The position numbers and the translations under genes were made by a program. A DNA stretch of 64,000 nucleotides from Pseudomonas canadensis (GTDB lineage Bacteria; Pseudomonadota; Gammaproteobacteria; Pseudomonadales; Pseudomonadaceae), in assembly GCF_000503215.1 (NCBI RefSeq), contig NZ_AYTD01000011.1, positions 186,001 through 250,000 on the forward strand, in the 5' to 3' direction. The notes under the pieces were generated by a model. It saw only the letters and a list, made by a program, of their open reading frames with translations. It had not been told where the DNA came from and searched no databases. The stretch's first letter is position 1. Every line of letters starts with the position of its first letter. Positions 54,840 to 63,601 of this stretch are shown one piece after another.

Positions 54840-55754
54840 ATGAGCCTGAAATCCACCCACTTGCCGGCGCTGATCGCGTTCGAATGTGTGGCCCGTCATC
54901 TGAATTTCGCGCGGGCGGCAGCCGAGATGGAGGTCACGCCCACGGCCATGTCCAAGACCATCAAGCAGCTTGAAGCGCAATTGGGTGTGCGCCTGTTCAA
55001 CCGCACCACCCGCAGCGTGGCGCTGACCGAGTCCGGCAGCCAACTGCTCGACACCCTGGCACCGGCACTGGAGCAGATTCGCTTCTCGGTGCAGCAAGTG
55101 CACGACACCGCCAGCCGCCCTTACGGCGCATTGAAGATCAACAGTTCCTACGTGGCCTACGCCTCGCTGATCGAGCCGCACGTGGCGGCATTCCTCACGC
55201 AGTACCCGGAAATCACCTTGGATATCGCCCTCGATAATGGCTTGAGCGACATCATTGGCGAAGGTTTCGATGCCGGCATTCGCCTGGGCCAGGCCTTGCA
55301 GCGCGACATGATCGCCGTGCCGCTTGGCACGTCGCAGCCGATGGTGGCCGTGGCGGCGCCCGCGTACCTGGCGCGCTCGGCACCGCTGGACACACCCGAA
55401 GACCTGCTGGCCCACGACTGCATCCACCAGCGCCTGAGCAGCCGCGGGCCGTACATGGATTGGACGTTTCGCATCGGCAAGGCCACTGTCGCGATTGAGG
55501 TGAAGGGGCGCCTGGTGCTGGATGAAATGCGCACCACCTTGTCGGCTGCGCGCCTGGGTTGCGGCGTGGCCCTGGTGTTCCGCCCGTTTGCCCAGGCGGA
55601 TATCGCCAGCGGTGCACTGGTGGCGTTGCTGGAACACTGCGCGGCGCCCGCCGAGACCTTCCACCTGTATTACGCCAACCGTGCGCAAATGCCCGGAAAG
55701 CTCCGGGCATTTATCGACTTCTTCCAGACCCGTAACCGTCAGGCCACCGAGTAG
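54840..55754 (+). CDS. LysR-family transcriptional regulator
   Basis: 304 residues from the ATG at 54840. Winged helix: LNFARAAAEMEVTPTAMSKTI, LEAQLGVRLFNRTTRSVALT. Effector domain with the CrgA-type motif GFDAGIRLGQALQRDM. Convergent with the SDR gene (16-bp overlap), so a target cannot be assigned by the usual divergent logic. The strong hairpin 84 nt upstream may affect its expression. Confidence 0.9.
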   Translation: MSLKSTHLPALIAFECVARHLNFARAAAEMEVTPTAMSKTIKQLEAQLGVRLFNRTTRSVALTESGSQLLDTLAPALEQIRFSVQQVHDTASRPYGALKINSSYVAYASLIEPHVAAFLTQYPEITLDIALDNGLSDIIGEGFDAGIRLGQALQRDMIAVPLGTSQPMVAVAAPAYLARSAPLDTPEDLLAHDCIHQRLSSRGPYMDWTFRIGKATVAIEVKGRLVLDEMRTTLSAARLGCGVALVFRPFAQADIASGALVALLEHCAAPAETFHLYYANRAQMPGKLRAFIDFFQTRNRQATE

Positions 55755-56512
55755 CCGCCATCTGCCAACAAGGCATGGCCGGACACGTAGCTGGCATCTT
55801 CCGACCCTAGGAACGCCACCACCGTCGCCATCTCTTCGGCGGTGCCAAACCGGCTGGCCGGGGTGCTGGCGGCGAAAGCGTGCTGGGCGTCCACCGACGG
55901 CCAGATCCCGCGATGGTGGAACGGCGTCTCGATCAGGCCCGGGCACAGCGCATTGACCCGCACGCCCTGCTTGAACCATTCGATGGACGCGGTCTTGGTC
56001 ATACCGACAATGGCGTGCTTGGTGCCGATATACAGCGCGGCATTCTCGAAACCGATCACGCCGCCCATGGACGCGTTATTGATGATGCTGCCAAATCCCT
56101 GTTCGAGCATTACCTTGGCTTGGTACTTCATGCAGTTGAAAACCCCGCGCACATTCGGCTCGAACACCAGGTCGAAGCGTGCATTGTCCTGTTCGACCAG
56201 CGGCGCGAACACGCCTTCGGTGCCGGCATTGTTGAAGGCGATGTCCAGCTTGCCATAGGTGTCCACGGCAAATTTGACCATGGCGATGATGTCGGCTTCG
56301 CGGGTCACGTCGACGACGATGGAGGACGCGGTGCCGCCATTGGCAGTGATCTCGGCAACCACGTCGTCCAGCTCGCTCTGACGGCGGGCAGCAGCCACGA
56401 TCTTCGCGCCGCGCTGGGCCAGGACGACAGCGGCCGCGCGACCAATGCCGGAACTGGCGCCGGTGATCAGCGCGACTTTGCCTTCGAGTTGACGGGTGTT
56501 GGAAAGGGTCAT
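55739..56512 (-). CDS. Short-chain dehydrogenase/reductase
   Basis: 257 residues from the ATG at 56512 (GGAG 7 nt upstream). Cofactor motif TGASSGIGRAA, NNAG in IAFNNAGTEG, catalytic Ser in IINNASMGGV, YIGTK for the Tyr-x3-Lys pair, and closing LLADGGYSVA. NAD(P)-dependent oxidation or reduction of an unknown alcohol or ketone. Arg in AAARRQS after the second strand favours NADPH. Confidence 0.92.
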   Translation of the reverse strand: MTLSNTRQLEGKVALITGASSGIGRAAAVVLAQRGAKIVAAARRQSELDDVVAEITANGGTASSIVVDVTREADIIAMVKFAVDTYGKLDIAFNNAGTEGVFAPLVEQDNARFDLVFEPNVRGVFNCMKYQAKVMLEQGFGSIINNASMGGVIGFENAALYIGTKHAIVGMTKTASIEWFKQGVRVNALCPGLIETPFHHRGIWPSVDAQHAFAASTPASRFGTAEEMATVVAFLGSEDASYVSGHALLADGGYSVA

Positions 56513-56697
56513 GGGAAGCTCCGTTTGTGTGCTGCGCAAGGCGGTATGCTTGCGCTTTGGAGCACAGGTTACGGCGCGTGATTAGCCCTGATAATCCATG
56601 CAAATACACACGAGTTATGTGCTATGGGTTCACAGTGCTCAACGACGCATAATGGCTGGAGGAGGAGGGTGTTGCACCCCTCGTCCCGGCTTGCGTA

Positions 56698-57567
56698 TTA
56701 CTCTTTGACGTCCATGAACTCTTCAGCCCAGGCCACGTAGTTTTCAGGCAAGGTATAGGTGTGCGTCAACTCGGTAGCACTGAGGTTATCGGTGCTGTGG
56801 GTCAACTGGCGCTGGGCACGCAGGCTGTCATAGGTCGCCTTGATCGCGGCAAAGTAGGCGCCATGGCCGGCAACCACCACACGTACACCGAGGCTGGCCA
56901 GGCGCTTGGCGTCATTGAGCTTAGGATTGCCATACGTCACCAGCATCAGCGGCACGGTCAGGTTCTCGGCGATCTTCTCCAGGTGCTCGAAGTCAGCCAC
57001 ACCCACCATGCAGATCCCATCGGCGCCGGCTTTCTGATACGCCAAGGTGCGCTCGATAACCGCTTCGGTCGGCAGCACACCGGCATTGGTTCGGGCAATG
57101 ATCGACAGTTCAGGATCAACACGGGCTTCCAGCGCCGCGCGGACCTTGCCGATGCCTTCTTCAATGGAAATCAAGTCGGTGGACTTGCGCCCGAATTGCG
57201 CGGGCAGCAACGTGTCTTCAATGGTCAACGCGGCCACACCGGCACGCTCAAGCTCTTCGACAGTGCGCATCACGTTCAGCGCGTTACCGTAGCCATGGTC
57301 GGCATCGGCGATGAACGGCAACTGGGCAACACGGCCAATACGGGTGGCTTGCTCAACGAACTCACTCAGGGTGATCAACGCGAAATCGGGCGCGGCCAGT
57401 ACCTGCAACGAAGCAACGGAGCCACCGAGGATGCCGACTTCGAAACCCAGGTCAGCGGCAATACGCGCGGACATCGGGTCAAAGACGGACGCGGTTTCAA
57501 CGCAGGTTGGGGTAGCAAGCAATTCACGGAATTTGCGGCGCAGGGCTGAGTGAGAAATCTTTGGCAT
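56698..57567 (-). CDS. Oxaloacetate decarboxylase (ICL/PEP-mutase superfamily)
   Basis: 289 residues, a phosphoenolpyruvate-mutase-type TIM barrel. Motifs: [20 protein letters not shown] (cited as [15 protein letters not shown]), [21 protein letters not shown] (cited as [14 protein letters not shown]), [14 protein letters not shown] and IIARTNAG. The divalent-metal Asp/Glu positions fit the family, and the HGYGN loop, which replaces the isocitrate-lyase KKCGH signature, resembles the Pseudomonas oxaloacetate decarboxylase PA4872. It converts oxaloacetate to pyruvate. Single gene. Confidence 0.87.
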   Translation of the reverse strand: MPKISHSALRRKFRELLATPTCVETASVFDPMSARIAADLGFEVGILGGSVASLQVLAAPDFALITLSEFVEQATRIGRVAQLPFIADADHGYGNALNVMRTVEELERAGVAALTIEDTLLPAQFGRKSTDLISIEEGIGKVRAALEARVDPELSIIARTNAGVLPTEAVIERTLAYQKAGADGICMVGVADFEHLEKIAENLTVPLMLVTYGNPKLNDAKRLASLGVRVVVAGHGAYFAAIKATYDSLRAQRQLTHSTDNLSATELTHTYTLPENYVAWAEEFMDVKE

Positions 57568-57769
57568 GGGCTTTCCTGGTTCTGGTCATCGTCTTGTGAC
57601 GATCAATGTCTATTCGTGGTGGAGCGAGATTAACATGCAGAAGAGCGGGGGATGATGACGTTTCAGCATTAGGGTTATGGAGAGGCGGGAATGGCTCCAG
57701 AGCAAAAATGGGGTTAGCATTCCGCTTCACTCGGCTTAAACAGCCTGTTTTTCAGATCAGGGTCGTATC

Positions 57770-59209
57770 GTGGAAAAGCTAAAACGCCTTCAAAGTGGAA
57801 TCGAAGGGCTAGACGCTCTGCTCAAGGGTGGGCTGGTAGCAGGCGCTTCATACATCATCCAAGGGCGCCCAGGGTCTGGAAAAACGATCCTTGCCAACCA
57901 GCTTGGGTTCCATCATGCGAACAATGGAGGAAGGGTTCTGGTCGCCACGCTGCTGGCCGAATCACACGACCGACTTTTTCAATTCCTTTCGACTCTGAGC
58001 TTCTTCGACGCCTCCAAGGTTGGCGCCGAAATCCAATTTGTCAGTGCGTTTGACACGTTGGAAAACGAAGGACTGGACGAGGTGGTGAAACTGCTGCGGC
58101 GCGAGATAAGCCGTCAAAAAGCCACAGTGATGGTAGTAGACGGCTTGCTCAATGCGCGCTCCAAAGCAGATTCGCACATCGATACCAAGAAATTCATTTC
58201 CGAGTTGCAAGGGCACGCCGCTTTCGCAGGTTGCACAGTGCTGTTTCTCACCAGTTCCCGTCTGGACGACGGCAGCCCTGAGCACACCATGGTTGATGGG
58301 GTGATTGAGATGGGCGAGGAGCTGTTCGGCACTCGGTCAGTGCGTCGAATTCAGCTTCGTAAAACTCGCGGCAGCTCAGCAATGACCGGTCTTCACGAGT
58401 GTGAAATTACCGAAAATGGCTTGGTGGTTTACCCGCGACTCGAAAGTCTCTACAGCCACCCGTCGTCTCCCGACAGCGCCGACATGACCCGTATCGCCAG
58501 TGGGATTGAATCACTGGACGACATCCTAGGCGGGGGGCTGCACAGTTCCAGCGTGACTCTAGTAATCGGCCCTTCCGGTATTGGTAAAACCACCCTTGGT
58601 CTCAAATTTCTGGCTGAGTCGACTGTGGAAGCACCGGGCCTGCATTTTGGCTTCTACGAAAGCCCGGAACGGTTGCGACTCAAAGGCCAATCACTCGGTA
58701 TCGATATAAAGGGCATGGAAGGCAGCGGCGCCTTGAGCATTGCCTGGCAGCCTACTACTGAGGGGTTGCTGGATGGGTTGGGCACACGACTACTGAGTCT
58801 CGTAGAAGAGAAGGGCATCAAGCGCGTGTTTCTCGATAGCCTTAGCGGTATGACGCGAGTCTCGACGAATCCCGCACGGATTACTGACTTCTTCAGTGCA
58901 CTGATGAACGAGCTGCGATCCAGGGGCGTTACGGTATTTGCCTCCTGGGAAATGCGCGATCTATTTGGTTCCGAGGTCAGCGCACCAAACTCTGACCTGT
59001 CTAGCATCGTCGACAACCTGATGCTGATGCGGTTTTCTGAGAATCACTCTGAACTAAGCCGGACGCTATCCATTCTTAAGGTAAGAGACAGCTCTTACGA
59101 TCCCTCACGATTTGAGGTCATCATCCGTGATTATGATGTTTTCCTGAAAAAGGCTTCAAGACATGAACCATCGGTCCCCGCTGAGTCATCGCCCGGTTCA
59201 ATTTCTTAA
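57770..59209 (+). CDS. Double-domain KaiC-like ATPase
   Basis: 479 residues from a GTG at 57770 (weak ribosome site). Two RecA/KaiC domains: Walker A GRPGSGKT (32-39) and GPSGIGKTT (267-275); Walker B ATVMVVDGLL (~118-127) and RVFLDSLSG. Each starts with the KaiC-type entry SGIEGLDALLKGGL / SGIESLDDILGGGL. No C-terminal A-loop extension is obvious. No kaiA or kaiB is nearby, so a clock is unlikely; bacterial KaiC homologues with receiver proteins are linked to stress and signalling. A lone response-regulator gene follows 23 nt downstream. Base composition is less GC-rich than the neighbours. Confidence 0.9.
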   Translation: MEKLKRLQSGIEGLDALLKGGLVAGASYIIQGRPGSGKTILANQLGFHHANNGGRVLVATLLAESHDRLFQFLSTLSFFDASKVGAEIQFVSAFDTLENEGLDEVVKLLRREISRQKATVMVVDGLLNARSKADSHIDTKKFISELQGHAAFAGCTVLFLTSSRLDDGSPEHTMVDGVIEMGEELFGTRSVRRIQLRKTRGSSAMTGLHECEITENGLVVYPRLESLYSHPSSPDSADMTRIASGIESLDDILGGGLHSSSVTLVIGPSGIGKTTLGLKFLAESTVEAPGLHFGFYESPERLRLKGQSLGIDIKGMEGSGALSIAWQPTTEGLLDGLGTRLLSLVEEKGIKRVFLDSLSGMTRVSTNPARITDFFSALMNELRSRGVTVFASWEMRDLFGSEVSAPNSDLSSIVDNLMLMRFSENHSELSRTLSILKVRDSSYDPSRFEVIIRDYDVFLKKASRHEPSVPAESSPGSIS

Positions 59210-59232
59210 GCTTTTGTGTGGGTTGAATTAAC

Positions 59233-59595
59233 ATGACCACCATCCTGGTCGTCGACGACGAGTATTTGATCGCTGACATCCTTAGCTTCGCGCTGGAGGA
59301 TGAGGGGTACATGGTCGTAACGGCGAGCAATGGTCGAAAAGGACTTGAGGTTCTCGATAGAGAACGGCCTGCTTTGATCATTACCGACTATATGATGCCG
59401 GTCATGGACGGCGAGGAATTCGCCACCGCCATTCGAGCGCTGCCTTCGGCAAATCAATTGCCGATCATCTTGATAAGCGGTGCTCAGGCGCATATCGGAA
59501 TAGAGAGATCGGATCTTTTTGATGCTGTATTGGCCAAACCCTTCAACATCGACTTGATCATCGCCGAAGTCAAAAAGCTCCTGGCAGCTGATTAG
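59233..59595 (+). CDS. Single-domain response regulator
   Basis: 120 residues, one receiver domain: LVVDDEY, phospho-acceptor Asp52 in IITDYMMPVMDG, Ser in ILISGAQAH, Lys in VLAKPFN. Directly downstream of the KaiC-like gene, so it is probably cotranscribed with it. No kinase gene is adjacent; the phosphodonor is not apparent. Confidence 0.9.
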   Translation: MTTILVVDDEYLIADILSFALEDEGYMVVTASNGRKGLEVLDRERPALIITDYMMPVMDGEEFATAIRALPSANQLPIILISGAQAHIGIERSDLFDAVLAKPFNIDLIIAEVKKLLAAD

Positions 59596-59613
59596 TCAGC
59601 TGCTGGAGCAGGG

Positions 59614-59745
59614 TCAGCTTTTGCTGCGCCGGCAACGCTCCGAGCAGTAACGCACTTCATCCCAGCAGCGTGCCCATTTCTTCCTCCACGTGAAGGGAAG
59701 TCCACAGGTCATGCAGGTTTTTACGGGAAGCTCACTCTTTTTCAC
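59614..59745 (-). CDS. DUF2256 zinc-ribbon protein
   Basis: 43 residues from GTG 59745: [38 protein letters not shown], then RRSKS. The CxxC...CxxxC spacing and the [22 protein letters not shown] core are diagnostic of DUF2256, small proteins often encoded beside photolyase/cryptochrome genes. Function unknown; a structural zinc site is likely. It lies antisense between the response regulator and the kinase-like gene. The ribosome site is weak, which lowers certainty about the start. Confidence 0.85.
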   Translation of the reverse strand: MKKSELPVKTCMTCGLPFTWRKKWARCWDEVRYCSERCRRSKS

Positions 59746-59830
59746 AGATATAACTACCGGCTGGGTCGATCACTCAATCACGTCGACAAGAAGAGGCGTG
59801 GTTATCATTATCCTGATCACTGTGTGACAA

Positions 59831-60442
59831 ATGAATATTCCGTTTTTTGTTTCCCTGGATGGGCCCAAAGGCACCGGCAAAACTACGCTGTTGGAGGCCG
59901 TAACGGCAACGCTGAGGGCGCATAACAAGAAAGTCATCCGACTTTGCGAGAGAAAAAGCGATCCCTACAGAAGGGAAACCATGGCCCTGGTTAACGAACT
60001 TGCCAGAAATCCCTCGCGGGATCTGGAATGGGCTGTGTGCGAGCGTTTTGCCGAGAGTCGCAGCTGGATATCCCGGAACGTACTGACTCAGCAGCCGTTG
60101 GACAGCATTATCCTGATTGATCGCTGGTATCCGTCCGATGCTGCGTTTCGACACACCATCTCGTTTGCAGAGATTCTCCAGTTGAACCGGGAGCGGGACG
60201 TGCGAGTGCCGGATGTGCATGTCGGCGTTGTCACCGCGCCGGATATTTCGTGGGCAAGGGCAGCTGCACGGTCGCGAGGATTGGGCGGTACGGTAATCCA
60301 GAAGTATGCAGAGCATGTTGCATGCACAGAGATGTTCGAGCAGGCCGTTGCGGATCATGGCTGGGTGATGTGCCGGAATGAAGGTGCGATCGAAGACGCA
60401 GTGAAGCAGGTGGTTGCTGAGATCTACAAAGTCGCTGGGTGA
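59831..60442 (+). CDS. Orphan thymidylate-kinase-like P-loop protein
   Basis: 203 residues. P-loop DGPKGTGKTT (10-19), DR(W/Y) in ILIDRWYPSDAAF (the dTMP-kinase DRY/H motif), LARNPSRDLEWAVCERFAESRS and RSRGLGGTV as the LID-like loop. These fit the thymidylate-kinase fold, but it is not the tmk of the holB cluster and its lineage differs, so a different nucleotide or nucleoside may be the substrate. It lacks a clear ribosome site and is visibly AT-richer, like the KaiC-like block it follows. Confidence 0.75.
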   Translation: MNIPFFVSLDGPKGTGKTTLLEAVTATLRAHNKKVIRLCERKSDPYRRETMALVNELARNPSRDLEWAVCERFAESRSWISRNVLTQQPLDSIILIDRWYPSDAAFRHTISFAEILQLNRERDVRVPDVHVGVVTAPDISWARAAARSRGLGGTVIQKYAEHVACTEMFEQAVADHGWVMCRNEGAIEDAVKQVVAEIYKVAG

Positions 60443-60450
60443 AACGCATA

Positions 60451-60500
60451 GCGTAATACATAATTTAACATAATATACATTATGCGTAATATCCTAATGC
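60451..60500. promoter_or_regulatory. AT-rich repeat region
   Basis: Direct repeats GCGTAATA (60451-60458 and 60484-60491) surround a set of CATAAT / ATTATG elements. The region lies downstream of the convergent kinase-like and SDR genes, so it is not an obvious promoter. It may be a terminator region or an insertion scar; no clear hairpin with a T-tract is seen. Confidence 0.3.
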
Positions 60501-60552
60501 GCAATCAGGGGCAGTGCCCATCACATTTCAACAGGCAAAACCCCTATCTCAC

Positions 60553-61302
60553 TCAAACCTGAGCAAAGCCTCCATCGACAAACATCTCACTGCCGGTCAT
60601 GAAGCTGCTTTCATCCGATGCCAGGAACAACGCTGCCGCCGCAACTTCCTCAGGCTTGCCAATACGGTTCAATGGAACCTGCGCGGTCATGTCGTCGATG
60701 ATTGCGTCTTTCTGTCCAGTACCTGAAAGCGCCAGGTCCAGACCCGGTGTCGAGATCGGCCCTGGTGAGAGTACGTTGACACGAATGCCTGTACCTTTGA
60801 GATCCAGCGCCCAGCTCCTGGCAAAGTTACGCAGCGCCGCTTTTGTTGCGCTGTACACACTGAACGCCGGTGTGCCCATGGTGCCTGTGGTCGAACCCGT
60901 GAGGATCACCGAGCTGCCGGCGCTCATCAGTGGCAAGGCTTTTTGTACGGTGAACAGCGTGCCTTTGACGTTGATGCCGAAGGTACGGTCAAACGATTCC
61001 TCGGTGATCGAGCCGATCGGTTGGAAATCCCCCAGGCCTGCGTTGGCGAATAGCACGTCGACCCGGCCTTTTGCTGCTTTGACCTGGGTGAACACGCGAT
61101 CAAGGTCGTCCAGTTTTGAAATGTCGCCTTGTATGGCGATAGCTTGAGGACCAATCAGTTGCAGCGCCTTGTCCAGTTCCTCTTGTCGACGTCCTACAAT
61201 GACGACGTGTGCGCCTTCCGCCGCAAAGCGAATGGCAGTTGCCAGGCCGATGCCGCTGTTGCCGCCGGTAATGACTGCGATTTTTCCGTTGAGCCTGCTC
61301 AT
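60553..61302 (-). CDS. Short-chain dehydrogenase/reductase
   Basis: 249 residues: [12 protein letters not shown] cofactor loop, ANAG in [10 protein letters not shown], catalytic Ser in [16 protein letters not shown] for Tyr-x3-Lys, closing [17 protein letters not shown] after strand 2 suggests NADPH. It is divergent from an HxlR-type regulator gene with a 104-bp shared gap and a dyad; such pairs respond to quinones or electrophiles. Confidence 0.92.
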   Translation of the reverse strand: MSRLNGKIAVITGGNSGIGLATAIRFAAEGAHVVIVGRRQEELDKALQLIGPQAIAIQGDISKLDDLDRVFTQVKAAKGRVDVLFANAGLGDFQPIGSITEESFDRTFGINVKGTLFTVQKALPLMSAGSSVILTGSTTGTMGTPAFSVYSATKAALRNFARSWALDLKGTGIRVNVLSPGPISTPGLDLALSGTGQKDAIIDDMTAQVPLNRIGKPEEVAAAALFLASDESSFMTGSEMFVDGGFAQV

Positions 61303-61347
61303 GGTGAACTCCGATGAATAAGGTTGAGGCCCAACTGTAGATCTGAG

Positions 61348-61363
61348 CTATTCTTTTGAATAG
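61348..61363. promoter_or_regulatory. Candidate HxlR operator (CTATTC-N4-GAATAG)
   Basis: Perfect dyad CTATTC-TTTT-GAATAG midway between the divergent SDR and HxlR genes (46 nt from the SDR start, 44 nt from the HxlR start). Probably the site of the HxlR protein encoded at 61407. Confidence 0.6.
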
Positions 61364-61406
61364 TATGCACCTTTAAGTAAGTACCCTATGCGGAGTCCTC
61401 TGGATC

Positions 61407-61766
61407 ATGGCCAACAACTCATTCAATTGCGGGCTCGAGGCCGCCCTGGCGGTGATTGGCGGTAAATGGAAGCCGCTGGTGCTGTTCAACTTGGCGCAAA
61501 ATGTTCATCGATATGGGGAATTAAGGCGCGCGATTGGCGGCGTGACCGATAAGGTGCTGATCCAGCAGCTCAAGGAATTGGAGCGTGATGAGATCATTTT
61601 CCGGGTGGATTTCCAGGAAATACCGCCCAAGGTCGAGTACTCGCTGACACCATTCGGGCGATCCTTGGCAACTGCGTTGGGCGCGCTGTGCCAATGGGGC
61701 ACGGAACATATGCAAACCGTTGAGCGTATCGCCGAGCGGCGTATGGCCACCCTCTTCCAGTCTTGA
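61407..61766 (+). CDS. HxlR-family regulator
   Basis: 119 residues, minimal HxlR winged helix: CGLEAALAVIGGKWKPLVLF, YGELRRAIGGVTDKVLIQQL, LERDEIIFR, VEYSLTPFGRSL. The Cys before GLEAAL is at the conserved sensor position of YodB/HypR-like members, so thiol-based sensing is possible. Likely controls the divergent SDR gene. Confidence 0.92.
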   Translation: MANNSFNCGLEAALAVIGGKWKPLVLFNLAQNVHRYGELRRAIGGVTDKVLIQQLKELERDEIIFRVDFQEIPPKVEYSLTPFGRSLATALGALCQWGTEHMQTVERIAERRMATLFQS

Positions 61767-61785
61767 GCACCCTGCCCTGAGATCC

Positions 61786-61815
61786 AACTCAACTAAATGA
61801 CTATTTAGTTGAGTT
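61786..61815. terminator. Perfect 13-bp inverted repeat between convergent genes
   Basis: AACTCAACTAAAT-GACT-ATTTAGTTGAGTT. It is 19 nt after the HxlR stop and 11 nt beyond the end of the converging chemoreceptor gene. A/T-rich arms give A and T tracts on both strands, so it is a probable bidirectional terminator, although no long T-run follows. Confidence 0.6.
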
Positions 61816-61826
61816 AAATCAATGAG

Positions 61827-63440
61827 TTACATTTGAAATCGATCAACCGACTGTGACAGCTTTCCTGCTAGGTTGGACAGTTCATCGGTGGTCGACGCTG
61901 TCTGCTCGATCACTCGGCTATTGCTCTGCGACATCTCCGCAATCATCTCCACTTGGTGCGCAATTTCATTGCTGGCCAGGCTCTGCTCGCCGATGGTCCG
62001 AGAGATATCGTTGACCATTTCCGTGGTGTTCAACGTCGCTTGGAGAATCTCGCGAATTGCCCGCTCCACTTCGGCAGTTACCGCCATGCCTTTGTCCACC
62101 TGAGCAACGCCCTCCTCCATGCTGGTCACCGCTTCCCGGGTGTTCTGCTGGATACGCCCGACCATGGCGGCAATTTCCTGGGTCGATGCGCTGGTGCGTC
62201 CGGCAAGGTTGCGCACTTCATCAGCAACCACAGCAAATCCACGCCCCTGCTCACCGGCACGGGCGGCCTCAATCGCGGCATTCAGGGCCAGCAAGTTAGT
62301 CTGGTCAGCGATCCCCTTGATCACTTGGATAATGCTGAAAATGGCCTCGGACTCCTTGTCCAGCGTGCGAATCACTTGGGCGGATTGCTGTGCGGAACGA
62401 GCGATGCCGTCCATGTCACTGACCACCTGATGAATCACCCGGCCGCCGTCCTTGGCCAAGGTTTGCGCCTGGTTGGCCATGTCCAGTGCGCGTCCGGCGT
62501 GCCGGGTGATTTCCTCGATGCTCGCGGTCATCTCACTCGCAGCAGCGGCCATGGTGCTGGCGCCGGCGCTCTGTTGCTGGCTGCTGCCAGCAACTTCATG
62601 GCAGCCGCGGCTCAGTTGCTCGCTCATGCCATTGACGCCATGGGCGTTGCTGCGCACCACTTCGATCATGCCGCGCAGGTCCTTTTGCATGGTGGCGAGG
62701 CTGCGGATCAAGGCGCTGGCTTCATCCTTGCGCCGGGGCTCGACGATAGGTTCACTCAAGTTGCCACGTGCGATGCTGGCGGCAATGCGGCTGGCCGCCT
62801 GTAGGGGGCCCATGATGCTGAGGATCACCCAGCGCCCCTGGGCCAGCAGCAGTAAAAGACTGGCGATCAACACCGCGCCCAGCGTGAAGTTGGCGTTGCT
62901 GATGGCCTGTCGCGTACCGACGCTGGTCTGCTGGGTATTGGTTTCGATCAACTCGCTCAGGCTCGCCATTTGATCTTCCAACTGGCTGAACGCGGCATTG
63001 AATGTGCCCAGTTCCCCCCGCGCGGCCTCAGGGTTATCCAATGCCAAGGCGACGATGCGTTCGCCGGTGGCGATGTAGTTATCCAGGCTGGGTTTGATTT
63101 TTTCCAGGCTTGCCTTGAGCGAATCGTCCAGCGGCAGCTTGAGGTTGTCTGCCAACACTTGCCGAAAGTGTTCGGCGTGCTCTTTTAGAGAACTATCGAC
63201 GTCGGCCTTGCTGCTGGTGCTTTTACCCAGGCCCACCAGCATCGCCGATAACACATCGGCGCGCAGGGCGTCGTGCATCATGTCGGCTTCCATGTGGTTG
63301 CGCAGCACCGTCATGCTCACTTCGTTGTCCTGCACGGCAGTGCCCATCCGGGTGTTTCCCAGGTAGCCGGTCAGGCTCATGATCAAGGCAGTGAGCAATC
63401 CGGTCGCTATCAACAGCATCAAGCGCAGTTTGATCGTCAT
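61827..63440 (-). CDS. Methyl-accepting chemotaxis protein
   Basis: 537 residues. TM1 (~7-27), periplasmic helical-bundle ligand domain (~30-185; HBM/4HB-like, ending in [10 protein letters not shown]), TM2 (~188-208), HAMP ([20 protein letters not shown], then [13 protein letters not shown]), methylation helices and the conserved tip [20 protein letters not shown]. No C-terminal NWETF pentapeptide. It signals to CheA/CheW. The ligand is unknown. Single gene. Confidence 0.93.
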   Translation of the reverse strand: MTIKLRLMLLIATGLLTALIMSLTGYLGNTRMGTAVQDNEVSMTVLRNHMEADMMHDALRADVLSAMLVGLGKSTSSKADVDSSLKEHAEHFRQVLADNLKLPLDDSLKASLEKIKPSLDNYIATGERIVALALDNPEAARGELGTFNAAFSQLEDQMASLSELIETNTQQTSVGTRQAISNANFTLGAVLIASLLLLLAQGRWVILSIMGPLQAASRIAASIARGNLSEPIVEPRRKDEASALIRSLATMQKDLRGMIEVVRSNAHGVNGMSEQLSRGCHEVAGSSQQQSAGASTMAAAASEMTASIEEITRHAGRALDMANQAQTLAKDGGRVIHQVVSDMDGIARSAQQSAQVIRTLDKESEAIFSIIQVIKGIADQTNLLALNAAIEAARAGEQGRGFAVVADEVRNLAGRTSASTQEIAAMVGRIQQNTREAVTSMEEGVAQVDKGMAVTAEVERAIREILQATLNTTEMVNDISRTIGEQSLASNEIAHQVEMIAEMSQSNSRVIEQTASTTDELSNLAGKLSQSVDRFQM

Positions 63441-63543
63441 GCTGGTATCCCCGTGCCTGGTCAGCCGGTTGAGAACCCAACCGTAGAAGCCCCGCTGCTC
63501 ATGTTATCGGCCATCCATACTGTTTATTGAAGCCTAAGTTTGC

Positions 63544-63559
63544 GGATCTGCGCAGATCC
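63544..63559. promoter_or_regulatory. 16-bp palindrome before the MFS gene
   Basis: Perfect palindrome GGATCTGCGCAGATCC, 42 nt upstream of the ATG of the Bcr/CflA-type gene. It could be an operator. No regulator gene is in view. Confidence 0.45.
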
Positions 63560-63601
63560 CTTAAGCTGGCCGACCTTTGTTTGCTCCGCCCGGAATTGCC
63601 C

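Noticed and set aside
57770..59595. Kai circadian clock
   Set aside because: No kaiA or kaiB and no SasA-like kinase nearby; only a double-domain KaiC homologue and a lone receiver.
60443..60552. Phage attachment site
   Set aside because: AT-rich with short repeats, but no tRNA, no integrase and no matching second copy in the window.
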